Below are positions 43,259 to 52,348 of a stretch of 64,000 nt of DNA, in pieces. Each line of letters opens with the position of its first letter. Within the stretch, counting starts at the first letter, position 1. A model generated the notes under the pieces. That model was not told the DNA's origin and made no database searches. It was given only the letters and a program-made list of their open reading frames with translations. The position numbers and the translations under genes were made by a program. The stretch comes from Roseovarius sp. 217 (GTDB lineage: Bacteria; Pseudomonadota; Alphaproteobacteria; Rhodobacterales; Rhodobacteraceae), in assembly GCF_000152845.1 (NCBI RefSeq), contig NZ_CH902584.1, forward strand, positions 481,239 through 545,238, written 5' to 3'.

Positions 43259-44560
43259 TCAGTTCTCGAAAGTATCGACCGTGACGCTCTCGACAAAGCC
43301 CGCATCAAGCGCGCCCACCCATTCAATCGAGTTCTGCCCAACGGGCGTTGTCAACTCGTCACCGTCAAAGATCATGATGTTCTGCATGGTGGCAAAGGGA
43401 TATTCGCCGGTTTGCACGCTCGTTCCCATCAACTGATCTTCGACACCCTGATGGTCCTCGCGCAGGGTGACGGGACGTCCCAGCCCCTGAAAGGTCAGAC
43501 CCTCAAGCGCCGCTAGCAATTGATCCTCGCTGGGCCAATCAACGCTGTTGTCGGCGATGGCCTTTTCATAGGCAGCCTTGAGCGCGGCGATGGCCTGGCT
43601 GGCGTGGAACACGGGATAGACGGACACGTCGCCAGTCTTTTCCTCGTATTGCGTCATGAAGGCCTTGAAGTCTTCGTCATTGCGGCGCTCGGGGTGGAGG
43701 AAATAGTGATCCCCGCGTGCACCGATGATATGCCCGTCCGGCAGCGCCGATCCCAGCCGCTCCAGCGACGATTCCGCCAGCGGCAAAACAAAGGTCGACG
43801 TGTTCATCAGCCCGCGTTGCGACGCCTGCTGTACAAAGGTGTCAAGATCGCCGCCCCAGGAGGTGGACAGGATCACATCCGGCTGCATGGCCTGAAGACG
43901 CGAGATTTCGGTGGAAAAGTCGGGCGAGCCGAACTTGGGGAAGAATTCAGCCACGACCTCGACATCGGGCTTCATTGCTTTGAGCGCGGTGATGAAGATA
44001 TCCCAGCTGTCACGCCCCCAAGCGTAGTCCTGATTGACCACGGCGATGGTTTTGAAATCGGGCTTGGTCTTGAGCAGGTAGAGCACGGTCGCCAGCATTT
44101 CCGGTGTCGCATTGGCCTGTGTGCGGAAGACGTATTTGTAATCGTTCTCTTCAAAGATGCGCTGCGTGCCGCAGTCCCACATCAGATTAGGCACTTGCAG
44201 ATCCTCGGCGAGTGGTGCGAGCGTCTGGCAATTGCCCGACGAAATCGCTGCCAGCATCACCTCGGCACCCCCCGATTCCACCATGCGGCGATATTCCGAA
44301 GTCAGCGCCTCGGCGCCAGCACCCTCGTCGATGAACGAGATGTCGACCGGGACACCGTTGATGCCACCAGCCGCATTGATATTCTCGATGAGAATCTCGG
44401 CCGCATCGCGGGCCGGGACGCCAAAAACCGACGCAGGGCCGGTCAGAAAGGCCGTCATCCCGATCTTGAGGCTTTCGGGTTTATCTGCGGCACCTGCCGC
44501 AAGAGGCAATGCAGCGGCCACCATGGCGGCGGCAGCGCGTGTCACGAATAGGTTTTTCAT
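43259..44560 (-). CDS. Branched-chain-type ABC substrate-binding protein (type 1 fold)
   Basis: 433-residue periplasmic binding protein of the LivJ/UrtA/FmdD group. Signal peptide residues about 1-24 (AAALPLAAGA). ESLKIGMTAFLTGPASVFGVP opens the mature part (quoted in pieces), then INAAGGINGVPVDISFIDEG and VVNQDYAWGRDSWD. A GGGAGGA ribosome site precedes the ATG. The ligand is not necessarily an amino acid: the operon also encodes an aldehyde dehydrogenase and an SDR, and an alcohol dehydrogenase diverges from it, which suggests an alcohol, aldehyde or aromatic. Confidence 0.88.
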   Translation of the reverse strand: MKNLFVTRAAAAMVAAALPLAAGAADKPESLKIGMTAFLTGPASVFGVPARDAAEILIENINAAGGINGVPVDISFIDEGAGAEALTSEYRRMVESGGAEVMLAAISSGNCQTLAPLAEDLQVPNLMWDCGTQRIFEENDYKYVFRTQANATPEMLATVLYLLKTKPDFKTIAVVNQDYAWGRDSWDIFITALKAMKPDVEVVAEFFPKFGSPDFSTEISRLQAMQPDVILSTSWGGDLDTFVQQASQRGLMNTSTFVLPLAESSLERLGSALPDGHIIGARGDHYFLHPERRNDEDFKAFMTQYEEKTGDVSVYPVFHASQAIAALKAAYEKAIADNSVDWPSEDQLLAALEGLTFQGLGRPVTLREDHQGVEDQLMGTSVQTGEYPFATMQNIMIFDGDELTTPVGQNSIEWVGALDAGFVESVTVDTFEN

Positions 44561-45026
44561 ATGTAGTCCTCCCTTTTCAGTTTAGCCAATCAGCGTATTG
44601 CGATTGGGGTGGTGAACATCTGACGATGCCCTCTAGACTGGCATGTTCCCCGTTGTAGGTGGGGCGCAGCACGGTATTCGACGGGCTGCGCGACGGGGAG
44701 GCAAAAATCCTGTCGGAAGCACCAACGCCCTCCGTCAGGCAGCAGCCGATGATGACAAAGGGTGTCGTTGACTGGCGCATCATTCGAAGGCCCTCCCATC
44801 TGGCCTATCAAAGATGGTAGACCGAGAGCCAAAGGCTCGGCCAATACCTTGACGCTATTCCGGCCATAGGTTCTTACTATCACGGTACAAACCACGACGA
44901 CAGCGCCTTATAACGCCGATAGGATGGCCGCGGCATGCCGCACGAGCGACCCGCGCCCGTGAAGGCCCGCGCCTCAGCTATCAGAGCTATACAGGTTCGA
45001 AGAGCAATTTACGGGAGAATGACACC
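44561..45026. other. Divergent promoter region between binding-protein and alcohol dehydrogenase genes
   Basis: 466 bp without a recognisable gene. It must hold promoters in both directions. An imperfect hairpin (CCGAG...CTCGG near 44822-44840) and a TTGACG hexamer (44849-44854) are visible, but no well-spaced -10 element could be matched. Short open frames here lack family resemblance. Confidence 0.5.
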
Positions 45027-46151
45027 ATGAAAATACAGGCAGCGGTTCTTGAACGCGATAACATCCAGAGCGATTTTGAGGTGAACAAGGCACTGACCGT
45101 GCGCGACGTCGATCTCGAGGCGCCCGGACGCGATGAGGTTCTGATCCGCATTGCTGCCGCAGGTGTCTGCCACTCTGACCTCTCGGTGATCAATGGTACC
45201 CGTCCCCGACCTATGCCGATGGTGCTTGGCCATGAGGCCTCGGGAATTGTCGAAGAGGTTGGGCCGGGCGTCGACGATCTCGCGCCCGGCGATCACGTTG
45301 TTTGTATCTTTGCCCCGGGTTGCGGCACCTGCCAGCCCTGTGCCGAAGGTCGTCCGGCGCTCTGCACTCGGGCAGCCAAACATCACGGGGTCGGGGAATT
45401 GATGACCGGCCATCGCCGCTTGTCGATGGACGGAAAGCCGGTCAATCACCATGTCGGTGTCTCTGCCTTTGCCAGCCATGCGGTTCTCGCCCGTCGCTCT
45501 CTGGTCAAGGTCGAGGCCGACATTCCCACGCATATCTCGGCCCTCTTCTCCTGTGCGATGCTGACCGGCGCGGGGGCCGTTTTCAACACCGCCAAGGTCA
45601 TGCCCGGCAGCAAGGTCGCCGTGTTGGGATTGGGCGGAGTCGGTCTTTCGGCGGTGTTGGGGGCCTTGGCCGCTGGCGCGGCACAGATCGTCGTGATCGA
45701 CCCCTTTCAATCCAAGCTAGACGCCGCGCTCAGCATGGGGGCCACCCATGCGGTGACATCGAACGCGCACACCGTGCAGGCCGTGCGTGATATTACCGAT
45801 GGTGGCGTTGATTATGCCATAGAATTGGCAGGCTCGGTCAAAGCGCTGGAAACCGCCTATGACTGCACGTGCCGGGGCGGCATGACCGTGACTGCGGGCC
45901 TGCCACATCCCGATGCGCGCATGCCGCTCAACGCGCTCAAACTGGTCGCTGAGGAACGCAGCCTGAAAGGCAGCTACATCGGCTCGTGCGTGCCGCAACG
46001 CGACTTACCGCGTATGTTCTCGCTGCACCAACAAGGCAAACTGCCGGTGGAAAAGATGCTCACCCACCGCTTGCGCCTTGATCAGATCAACTTGGCGATG
46101 GATCAGTTGGAGAATGGCACGGCAATCCGACAGGTGATCGAATTCGGTTGA
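45027..46151 (+). CDS. Zinc-dependent alcohol dehydrogenase (class III-like MDR)
   Basis: 374-residue medium-chain dehydrogenase. Catalytic-zinc ligands: Cys in AAGVCHSDLSV, GHEASGIVEEVG, and Cys in FSCAMLTGAGAV. The structural-zinc lobe is CGTCQPCAEGRPALC. NAD motif VLGLGGVGLSAV, with Asp in VIDPFQSK favouring NAD. A GGGAG ribosome site precedes the ATG. It diverges from the transporter/ALDH/SDR operon and likely makes the aldehyde that the ALDH oxidises. Glutathione-dependent formaldehyde dehydrogenase activity is less likely because typical class III residues are not all present. Confidence 0.88.
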   Translation: MKIQAAVLERDNIQSDFEVNKALTVRDVDLEAPGRDEVLIRIAAAGVCHSDLSVINGTRPRPMPMVLGHEASGIVEEVGPGVDDLAPGDHVVCIFAPGCGTCQPCAEGRPALCTRAAKHHGVGELMTGHRRLSMDGKPVNHHVGVSAFASHAVLARRSLVKVEADIPTHISALFSCAMLTGAGAVFNTAKVMPGSKVAVLGLGGVGLSAVLGALAAGAAQIVVIDPFQSKLDAALSMGATHAVTSNAHTVQAVRDITDGGVDYAIELAGSVKALETAYDCTCRGGMTVTAGLPHPDARMPLNALKLVAEERSLKGSYIGSCVPQRDLPRMFSLHQQGKLPVEKMLTHRLRLDQINLAMDQLENGTAIRQVIEFG

Positions 46152-46319
46152 GAACGGATCGCGAGGGATCATGCGTTGGCGCGTTTGCCGGGACACGGGA
46201 CGATGAGAGACGCGGACCTCCCTCGCGGTATTCTGTGGCAAAGGGATCGATGACGCGCTTGGACCTCGTATCACTGGATGGTGATCCATCGCGGCACAAG
46301 TACCGTGTCTGCTTGTGTG

Positions 46320-47519
46320 TCAGGATCGAGCCGCTCGCCGCGCAAGTGCGGCGATAAGGTCCGTTCGCGTGACAATGCCGACGATTTTTCCATACTCCAC
46401 AACGGGTACAGCATCGGTATCGCCGTCCGCCATCATTGGCAGCAGCGCTCCGATCGGAGTGTTTGTCGTGACGCGGGGAACTGCGACGCTCATGATGTCG
46501 CTCGCGGTCATAGGCTTCTCCCGATCTCGATCCAATAACCGCCTCAAGGCGGGCAGGTAGCCGCGATGCAGACGCAGCGCGTCTTCTCGGGCTTGGCTGA
46601 TGAGATGTATCTGAAAGATGACGCCCAAGAACTTGGTATCGGACTCTACGATCGGCAGCGACGTGAACCGATGTTTTCTGAAGATATCCGCAATCTCGCC
46701 AAGCGTTGTATCCGGGAGAGCCGTGACAAGATTACGGGACATGATGTCCTGAGCGGTCAGCGGGCCGGTCGATTGCGCGGCGGCCTGCAGTTCCGCAGCA
46801 CCGATCAACCGGGCCAGATCCTCGACCCCTAGGTTGAACGATTGGCTGTAGCGTTCGAGAATACCTGTCAGCTCGTCTTCCGAAAGGCCAAGACGCTCGG
46901 TCGGATTTCGGTCTTCTGTTCTGTGCTTGCTCGGGTCATCGAATTGACGGAACGGATAATGTCGCCCGGTCAGCCGCGCGTAGCCGGTCGCGAGCACGAC
47001 AAGGGCCGTCGTTCCTATGGCAATGGGGGCGAGGGCGAACCAGAAACCTAATTGTGCGACGGCATCTGGAGACATGGCGGCGGTCATTGCGACGGCACCG
47101 GCAGGGGGGTGGAGCGCACGACACAGGATTGTGGCGGTGATCGCAAGACCCACAGCTAGGGCGACCCGCAGGACGACGTCTCCGACAACTAGGCATACGG
47201 CCACCCCGACAAGGGCTCCAACCGTATTGCCGACAATCGCGGACCATGGCTGCGCAAGCGGGCTATTCGGCACGGCGAAGAGCAGGACAGCCGACGCACC
47301 AAAGGGCGCGACAAGGTAGAAACCCAACGCGAGATCAATGTTTGGCGACAAAAGAAACAGCCCCGTCAGCCCCAATCCGATCAGCGCCCCAAGGCCCGCC
47401 CGCAGGGCTTCGATCCCAGAAACCCTAGCGACAGCGGGACCAAGTGATCTCAGAATATGCAAATTCGCGGCTCCCCTACCAGATCTGCGCAGACTTTCAC
47501 CAGTTTGCGAAATGTTCAA
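46320..47519 (-). CDS. HPP-family membrane protein with CBS domain pair
   Basis: About 399 residues from TTG 47519. A start at TTG 47462 (LHILRSLGP) has a better GGGGAG site, and the true N terminus is unsure because no ATG is available. Residues about 40-185 are the four-helix HPP domain (PFGASAVLLFAVPNSPLAQP, then LCRALHPPAGAVAMTA). Residues about 250-399 hold two CBS domains (QDIMSRNLVTALPDTTLGEI and ASDIMSVAVPRVTTNTPIG), which usually bind adenine nucleotides. HPP proteins have been linked to nitrite transport in plastids; here the role is unknown. It is divergent from the EamA gene. Confidence 0.85.
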   Translation of the reverse strand: MNISQTGESLRRSGRGAANLHILRSLGPAVARVSGIEALRAGLGALIGLGLTGLFLLSPNIDLALGFYLVAPFGASAVLLFAVPNSPLAQPWSAIVGNTVGALVGVAVCLVVGDVVLRVALAVGLAITATILCRALHPPAGAVAMTAAMSPDAVAQLGFWFALAPIAIGTTALVVLATGYARLTGRHYPFRQFDDPSKHRTEDRNPTERLGLSEDELTGILERYSQSFNLGVEDLARLIGAAELQAAAQSTGPLTAQDIMSRNLVTALPDTTLGEIADIFRKHRFTSLPIVESDTKFLGVIFQIHLISQAREDALRLHRGYLPALRRLLDRDREKPMTASDIMSVAVPRVTTNTPIGALLPMMADGDTDAVPVVEYGKIVGIVTRTDLIAALARRAARS

Positions 47520-47619
47520 TCAATCGACACTGATTGGCACCGATTGTTTGACCTCTTTGGCAAGATCAAGGGTCGTGAAAAGGATAGACGCGCCCGAGGT
47601 GACACCCTATGCCGGGTCC

Positions 47620-48567
47620 ATGACAAGCATCATCTCCGTCCCCCCGCCCACCGACCGCATCCTTGCCGGTGTCGCTCTGATGCTGGGGTTTTGCGTGACC
47701 GCCCCCCTCTTGGATGTGGCGGCCAAGCTCGCGTCCACCAGCGTGCCAGTGGGACAGATCACCGCCGCGCGGTTTATCGTACAATGCGCACTTATGGCGC
47801 CGTTTGTCTGGATCCTGGGGCTGTCGTTGCGCGTACCACGGGAGCAATGGCTGGCACTCCTGTCTCGCGCAGCGCTGCTCTTTGGCGCGACCTTTTGCTT
47901 CATCGCCGCAATCCGGGTGATGCCGCTGGCCGATGCGCTGGCGATTGTCTTTGTCGCCCCGTTCATCGTGCTGTTGGTGGGCAAGTTCTATTTGGGTGAA
48001 GATGTCGGCCCGCGCCGCGTGGGTGCCGCGATGGTGGGCTTTGTTGGCGTCCTCTTCGTGATCCAGCCCAGTTTCGCGGCCTTTGGCGCAGTGGCACTGT
48101 TTCCGCTCGGCACGGCGGTCGGATTCGCCTTTTATATCCTCGTGACACGCGGCCTATCGCGACGGGTGCATCCCGTGACCCTGCAGTTTCACACCGGCCT
48201 CATTGCCAGCCTGCTCTGCCTGCCGGTGATGATCCTGGCCGAGGGCACAGGGATTGAGATGCTCGATCCGGTCTGGCCTGAAGGGGTTGCATGGCTCTGG
48301 TTGCTGGGGGTTGGGTTTTTCGCGACGCTGAGCCATATGATGATGACCTATGCGCTCTCGCTCGCCCCTTCAGCCACACTGGCGCCGCTGCAATATCTGG
48401 AACTGCCGGTGGCGACATTGCTCGGCTATCTGGTGTTCCACGATTTCCCCAACGCGCTCACGCTCACGGGCATCGCCATCATCATCGGCGCGGGGCTCTA
48501 TATGATCCACCGCGAGCGGGTCACGGCCCGCCAGTTGATGACCGAACGCGCCGCGCCGCCGATCTGA
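47620..48567 (+). CDS. EamA/DMT-family transporter
   Basis: 315 residues from ATG 47620; the frame is open 94 codons further upstream, overlapping the HPP gene, but similarity begins here. Ten membrane helices in two EamA repeats: FCVTAPLLDVAAKLASTSVP opens the first, with PFVWILGLSLRVP and AALLFGATFCFIAAIRVMPL, and AFYILVTRGLSRRVHPV with LAPLQYLELPVATLLGYLVF lies in the second. It exports or takes up small metabolites. It is followed by 135 bp without a gene and then the convergent LysR gene. Confidence 0.87.
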   Translation: MTSIISVPPPTDRILAGVALMLGFCVTAPLLDVAAKLASTSVPVGQITAARFIVQCALMAPFVWILGLSLRVPREQWLALLSRAALLFGATFCFIAAIRVMPLADALAIVFVAPFIVLLVGKFYLGEDVGPRRVGAAMVGFVGVLFVIQPSFAAFGAVALFPLGTAVGFAFYILVTRGLSRRVHPVTLQFHTGLIASLLCLPVMILAEGTGIEMLDPVWPEGVAWLWLLGVGFFATLSHMMMTYALSLAPSATLAPLQYLELPVATLLGYLVFHDFPNALTLTGIAIIIGAGLYMIHRERVTARQLMTERAAPPI

Positions 48568-48702
48568 GGTGGCATGGCTCTGAGTGAGTGGCAGAGCATA
48601 CCTGCCGCACCTCTTGGTATGTTAGGACGAGGTATCACCGGCTGGTTCAACACGCGCAAACTGTTCGGCCGCATCGAGACGTGCGGCATGCCTCGATCAT
48701 TC

Positions 48703-49578
48703 TCACCCGCTCTGCGCGTGTCTGGTAGCCATGTTTCGCGCCAGTGGGAGGAACGCCGCGACGCCAGCGGAAGGGTCGCGACGCCCGGGATAATATGAGC
48801 AGAAGCCCGCGCGGGGCGGGGTCCAATCCTCGAGCAGACGGATCAAATGACCCCTTGAAATGTCATCGACAACATCCTGCTCGACGAAAAAGCCGACGCC
48901 GATGCCATCCAACACCGCAACGCGAGCGATTGAGGCCTCGTCTAGCGTCAGACGCTCCTTGGCTTCGAACTGCACCACCTCTCCATCTCGCTCGAACTGC
49001 CAGCGAAACAGCGCTCCGTTTGGGAGGTGAACACGGATACATTCTTGCGCTGGAAGATCGGCAGGACTCATCGGCGCGGTGTGGGTTTTCAACCAAGTTG
49101 GTGCGGCGACGACAGCATATCGCTGCGGCTGCCCCAAGGGCAGTGCTATCATGTCACGGCGCTCCAAATCGGCAGGACGAATGCCCAGATCATAGCCTTC
49201 ACCGACGATACCGACGAGCCTGCCTTCTGTCACCAGATCGACCTGCACCTCGGGATAACGCCGCAGAAACTCTAGCATCAGTGGTGCGATCTGCCGCGCC
49301 CCCTGAACCGACGCATTGATGCGCAACAAGTCCGACGGCGTCTCGCGCTGTGACCGGGCTGCGTCCATCGCAGCGCGGATCTCAGCAACCGCCGGGGATG
49401 TCCGCCCGACAAAATCCCGCCCCGTATCGGTGAGCGACACACTGCGTGCCGTCTGATTGAACAGCCGCCCACCGAGGTCGGCTTCCAGCCGGCCGATGGT
49501 ATGGGACAGGGCCGTGGTCGACATACCTCGGTCGAGTGCAGCCGCCCGGAACGATCCATGGCGTGCGATGGCCAGCAC
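48703..49578 (-). CDS. LysR-family regulator, start codon doubtful
   Basis: 291 residues from GTG 49578. The winged helix reads [20 protein letters not shown] then [20 protein letters not shown], followed by the substrate-binding domain ([22 protein letters not shown]). Upstream in frame, before a stop, the DNA encodes [11 protein letters not shown], the residues normally present at the start of such proteins, but the expected first codon is ATC instead of ATG. So the gene either uses a non-standard start, starts late at the GTG, or has lost its start. It diverges from an SDR pseudogene, the usual target partner of this LysR subgroup. Confidence 0.78.
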   Translation of the reverse strand: MLAIARHGSFRAAALDRGMSTTALSHTIGRLEADLGGRLFNQTARSVSLTDTGRDFVGRTSPAVAEIRAAMDAARSQRETPSDLLRINASVQGARQIAPLMLEFLRRYPEVQVDLVTEGRLVGIVGEGYDLGIRPADLERRDMIALPLGQPQRYAVVAAPTWLKTHTAPMSPADLPAQECIRVHLPNGALFRWQFERDGEVVQFEAKERLTLDEASIARVAVLDGIGVGFFVEQDVVDDISRGHLIRLLEDWTPPRAGFCSYYPGRRDPSAGVAAFLPLARNMATRHAQSG

Positions 49579-49740
49579 TGCCTCCAGCTCCCTTAAACCG
49601 GTGTCTCTGATTGTCCCGATTCAGGCATCTTTAGATGCCAATTTATCCTGATTATCATGGCTGAGGTCGACCTTTATGGTGTTGGCAGCACAACATTGAT
49701 CACCGGCGGCAGATAGGGCGCAGGGGCGGCGACCGTCGCC

Positions 49741-50236
49741 TTGTTTCGCAAACTTGGCGCGGCGACGTGGCGGGCCGAAGTGAACTTGCTCCCTGCCGTG
49801 CGCCCCAGCCGCGCGCATGGGCCGGGGTTGGTCGCACAGGGCGCGGGTGTTGTGATCCATCTGACCTCTATCCAGCGCCAACGGCCACTGCCCCACGCGA
49901 CCACGGGTTACGCCACAGCCAAGGCGGCGCTCTCTGTCGATAGCAAGAGCCTGTCACAGGAAGTCTCACCCAAGGGACTGCGCGTCGTGCGTGTGGCACC
50001 TGGCTGGATCGAGACGAAAGCCAAGGTTGGCCTGGCCGAGCGTCTGGCGCAAGAATCCGGCACGGATCTCGAAGGCGGCAAGCGGATGATGATTGAGGCG
50101 CTCGGGGGCATACCAATCGGCCCCCTCGAAGCCGTCCGAAGTTGCCATCCTGATCGCCCTCCTTGCGCCCGGCCGAGCGGCAACCATCACTGGGGCTGAA
50201 GCGGTCATCGAAAGAGGGACTGTGCCGACGGCTTGA
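49741..50236 (+). pseudogene. SDR oxidoreductase remnant
   Basis: Reads as the C-terminal half of a short-chain dehydrogenase: [29 protein letters not shown] (catalytic Ser), [19 protein letters not shown] (YxxxK) and [20 protein letters not shown] frameshift near 50127 moves the end into another frame ([20 protein letters not shown] and [10 protein letters not shown], stop at 50236). The N-terminal NAD-binding half is missing or reduced to scrambled traces containing an in-frame stop near 49708. Clearly non-functional. Confidence 0.8.
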
Positions 50237-50313
50237 TTCAGAGCCACGCGGACAGCGTATTTATACAGGGAGAGCGGCCGAGACGCTAGGGCATTGTATT
50301 TACTTGGCAAAAT

Positions 50314-50358
50314 TGGTGCCGGGGGCGGAATCGAACCACCGACACGAGGATTTTCAAT
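50314..50358 (-). other. 3' fragment of tRNA-Phe, probable attachment-site remnant
   Basis: The minus strand reads from the anticodon loop (ATTGAAAATCC) through the variable loop, the T arm (GGTGG TTCGATT CCGCC) to the CCA end. The 5' half of the tRNA is absent. tRNA 3' ends are standard cores for integration by tyrosine recombinases, which leave such duplicated 3' fragments. No integrase gene is recognisable within 1 kb; the next feature is an IS5-family element 255 bp away. A short direct repeat ATGATACCC occurs twice near 50487-50505. The intervening short open frame (50395-50610, minus) resembles nothing I know. Confidence 0.75.
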
Positions 50359-50610
50359 AAGTCTTTGAATCTATGCAACTTGAGGCATCCCTCTTCAAAC
50401 CGTCCGCAAGCGATTGAATTGACGCCTCTTTGGTGCCGCAAACCATCTCAAGTTACCTTGTACCGTGCCAGCCAAGCACGGCGAAAATGATACCCATATG
50501 ATACCCAGACGTGCCAAACGGCCTTGAATACCGATAACGTCAAACGCAGTAGCACGCGGGATGCCTTCCCGCCGAGTGTAAAGGTGAATAAATGACATTC
50601 GCTGAGACAT

Positions 50611-51090
50611 CTAGGCAGCCGACTCATAAAACTCGATCCACAGCCTGATCGATGCCAGTTTGATCATCGACAGGAAATTGCGTGAGGTCTTCTCGTATCG
50701 GGTTGCGATACGGCGGAACGAGGCTTTCAGCCTGCCAAAGAAGCGCTCGATTTTGTTGCGTTCCCGGTAGATTTCAGCATCAAATTCGGCGGGTAGTTTA
50801 CGGTTGGCCTTGGGAGGGATCACGTCGATAGCCCCCTGTTCCCAGATCATATCCCTGATCCAGTCTGCGTCATATGCTTTATCCGCGAGCACATGTTGTC
50901 CAGGTTGCAAGTTGTCCAGTAGCGTCTTGCACGGCGGCGCGTCATGGGCTTGACCGGGTGTCAATTCATATCGGATCGGCAGCCCATCCTGATTGGTAAG
51001 TGCATGTATTTTCGTCCCTAATCCGCCCCGTGAACGACCTAAACAGCGGCGTGGGTCTTTTTTTGAGCGTGGTGGCGGAATGATGCGCAC
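50611..51090 (-). CDS. IS5-family transposase ORFB, copy 1
   Basis: 159-residue frame holding the C-terminal DDE part: GTKIHALTNQDGLPIRYELT, the second Asp in LADKAYDAD and RERNKIERFFGRLKASFRRI with the catalytic Glu. It is in the +1 frame relative to ORFA and is probably made as an ORFA-ORFB fusion by slippage at a seven-A run (51058-51064 on the complement). The stop codon TAG straddles the element boundary: the element ends GCC and the target supplies TAG. Confidence 0.9.
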   Translation of the reverse strand: MRIIPPPRSKKDPRRCLGRSRGGLGTKIHALTNQDGLPIRYELTPGQAHDAPPCKTLLDNLQPGQHVLADKAYDADWIRDMIWEQGAIDVIPPKANRKLPAEFDAEIYRERNKIERFFGRLKASFRRIATRYEKTSRNFLSMIKLASIRLWIEFYESAA

Positions 51091-51458
51091 GCACGCTGGT
51101 CCCGTCGACCATCACCATGTCAACGTTATGCGCGTCGGCGATGGCCTCCATGATCCGGTCCCAGTGGCCTGCATAGCTCCACCGGTTGAAGCGGTTGTAG
51201 ACCGTGGTCGGTGGGCCGTATTGCTCTGGTAGATCAGCCCAAGGGATGCCGGTGCGCAGGACGTAGAAAATGCCGTTGATCACGCGGCGGTCATCAACCC
51301 GCTTCTTGCCACGTGTTTTGTTGGGCAAGACAGCTTTGATGAACTCCCATTCCAGATCGCTCATATCTGATCGCGCCATTTGCATTCTCCCGCCCAGTTT
51401 TGTGCGAGAGTGAATCACAAACTTATGCTTCTAAACAAGAATTAATGAGTGTGCTGCC
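50614..51458 (-). mobile_element. IS5-family (IS427-like) element, copy 1
   Basis: 845-bp element with imperfect ~15-17-bp terminal inverted repeats (GGCAGCCGACTCATAAA and GGCAGCACACTCATTAA) and a TA duplication on each side (50612-50613 and 51459-51460) within a CTAG target. It encodes a two-frame transposase. The sequence is the inverted twin of copy 2 at 52349-53193, with identical deduced proteins, so at least one insertion is recent. Confidence 0.92.
50966..51379 (-). CDS. IS5-family transposase ORFA, copy 1
   Basis: 137 residues from ATG 51379 (MARSDMSDLEWEFIKAVLP), with a GGGAGA site upstream. It holds the N-terminal DUF4096-type DNA-binding domain and the first catalytic Asp in VDMVMVDGTSVRAH. 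It runs on past the slippery A7 into an out-of-frame end. See ORFB for the rest. Confidence 0.88.
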   Translation of the reverse strand: MARSDMSDLEWEFIKAVLPNKTRGKKRVDDRRVINGIFYVLRTGIPWADLPEQYGPPTTVYNRFNRWSYAGHWDRIMEAIADAHNVDMVMVDGTSVRAHHSATTLKKRPTPLFRSFTGRIRDENTCTYQSGWAADPI

Positions 51459-51460
51459 TA

Positions 51461-51757
51461 GAACAAGCAGGTTGGGCTCAAACCGAGCATGCGCAGCACC
51501 GGCGCGAACCTGACGGAGGCGGAGACATGATCACAGACACTCCCGGCTCAAAGCCGCCACTGGCCGGAGTGTCTAGTGCCGCACCCCAGCTTCACCAGAC
51601 CAGCCGTTCCTGAAACGCGGAGCATGTTCGAAGAACGTATGACGGCTGTGCGGGACAAAGCGGGCGTTTGTGAAAGGGTAGCTTGAAACCGCGCCGGCAG
51701 GTCAACCTGACGGGGCGGATCGTCGAGTTCATGCGGGATGGCGTACACCAGGCGACC
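51461..51757. other. Gap between IS copy 1 and the GFA gene
   Basis: About 297 bp with no recognisable gene; it would be downstream of the GFA gene. Nothing in it resembles the sequence left of IS copy 1. Confidence 0.5.
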
Positions 51758-52192
51758 TCAGCCGGGCGCCATCCATTCGAATTTTTGCACCGAGGGATCA
51801 ATCCGGTCCCATACACGGCTGCGGATGCCGTATGTAAGCACTTGCGGATTGAACTGGCTCGGGTCGTCGAGGCTGGTCGCGTCGACCGCGATCAAGTCCG
51901 GCATTGCCGCGAAAGTCAGGTAGACCGGTGTTCCGCATGTGGGGCAGAAGGCATGGATTTTGTCATTCCCGCTATCCGCCGCCACGCTCCATTGTGACGC
52001 TTCACCGGTAATTTTCATGTCGGCTCGCTGCGGGAAGGTCAGATAGGACCCGTGCCCGGTACCGCTGCGTTTCTGAAAATCTGTACATTGGCAGTGGTTC
52101 TCGAAGATGGGCTCGCTCTTCGTTTCATAGCGGATAGCGCCGCAGGCGCAGCCACCCTCATAGGTCTTCGCACTAATTGGGGTGCTCCTCAT
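51758..52192 (-). CDS. GFA/CENP-V family zinc protein
   Basis: 144-residue protein of the glutathione-dependent formaldehyde-activating (Gfa/Mss4-like) family. Zinc ligands are visible in pairs: GGCACGAIRY (CxC), NHCQCTDFQ (CxC) and FCPTCGTPVY (CxxC). Family members are annotated as S-hydroxymethyl-glutathione synthases, but most are uncharacterised. It is the last gene of an arsR-AHSA1-GFA operon whose middle gene has been split by an IS, so expression of this gene is probably disturbed. Confidence 0.87.
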   Translation of the reverse strand: MRSTPISAKTYEGGCACGAIRYETKSEPIFENHCQCTDFQKRSGTGHGSYLTFPQRADMKITGEASQWSVAADSGNDKIHAFCPTCGTPVYLTFAAMPDLIAVDATSLDDPSQFNPQVLTYGIRSRVWDRIDPSVQKFEWMAPG

Positions 52193-52348
52193 GTCCTGAT
52201 ATGCCGGTGTGCGGTCAGAGATCGAACCCTTGACCGGTTTCGAGGAAGGACTTCATGCTGGACAGCACCTGCGGCCAGCCCTTGCTGACGCCGTTCAGCA
52301 TGCCGCTGCCAGGTTGCAACTCGTCATGAGCGACGGTCAACTTGACTA

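Noticed and set aside
50395..50610. Short minus-strand frame beside the tRNA-Phe fragment as an integrase remnant
   Set aside because: An integrase would be expected here, but no tyrosine-recombinase motif (R-H-R-Y) can be read in any frame.
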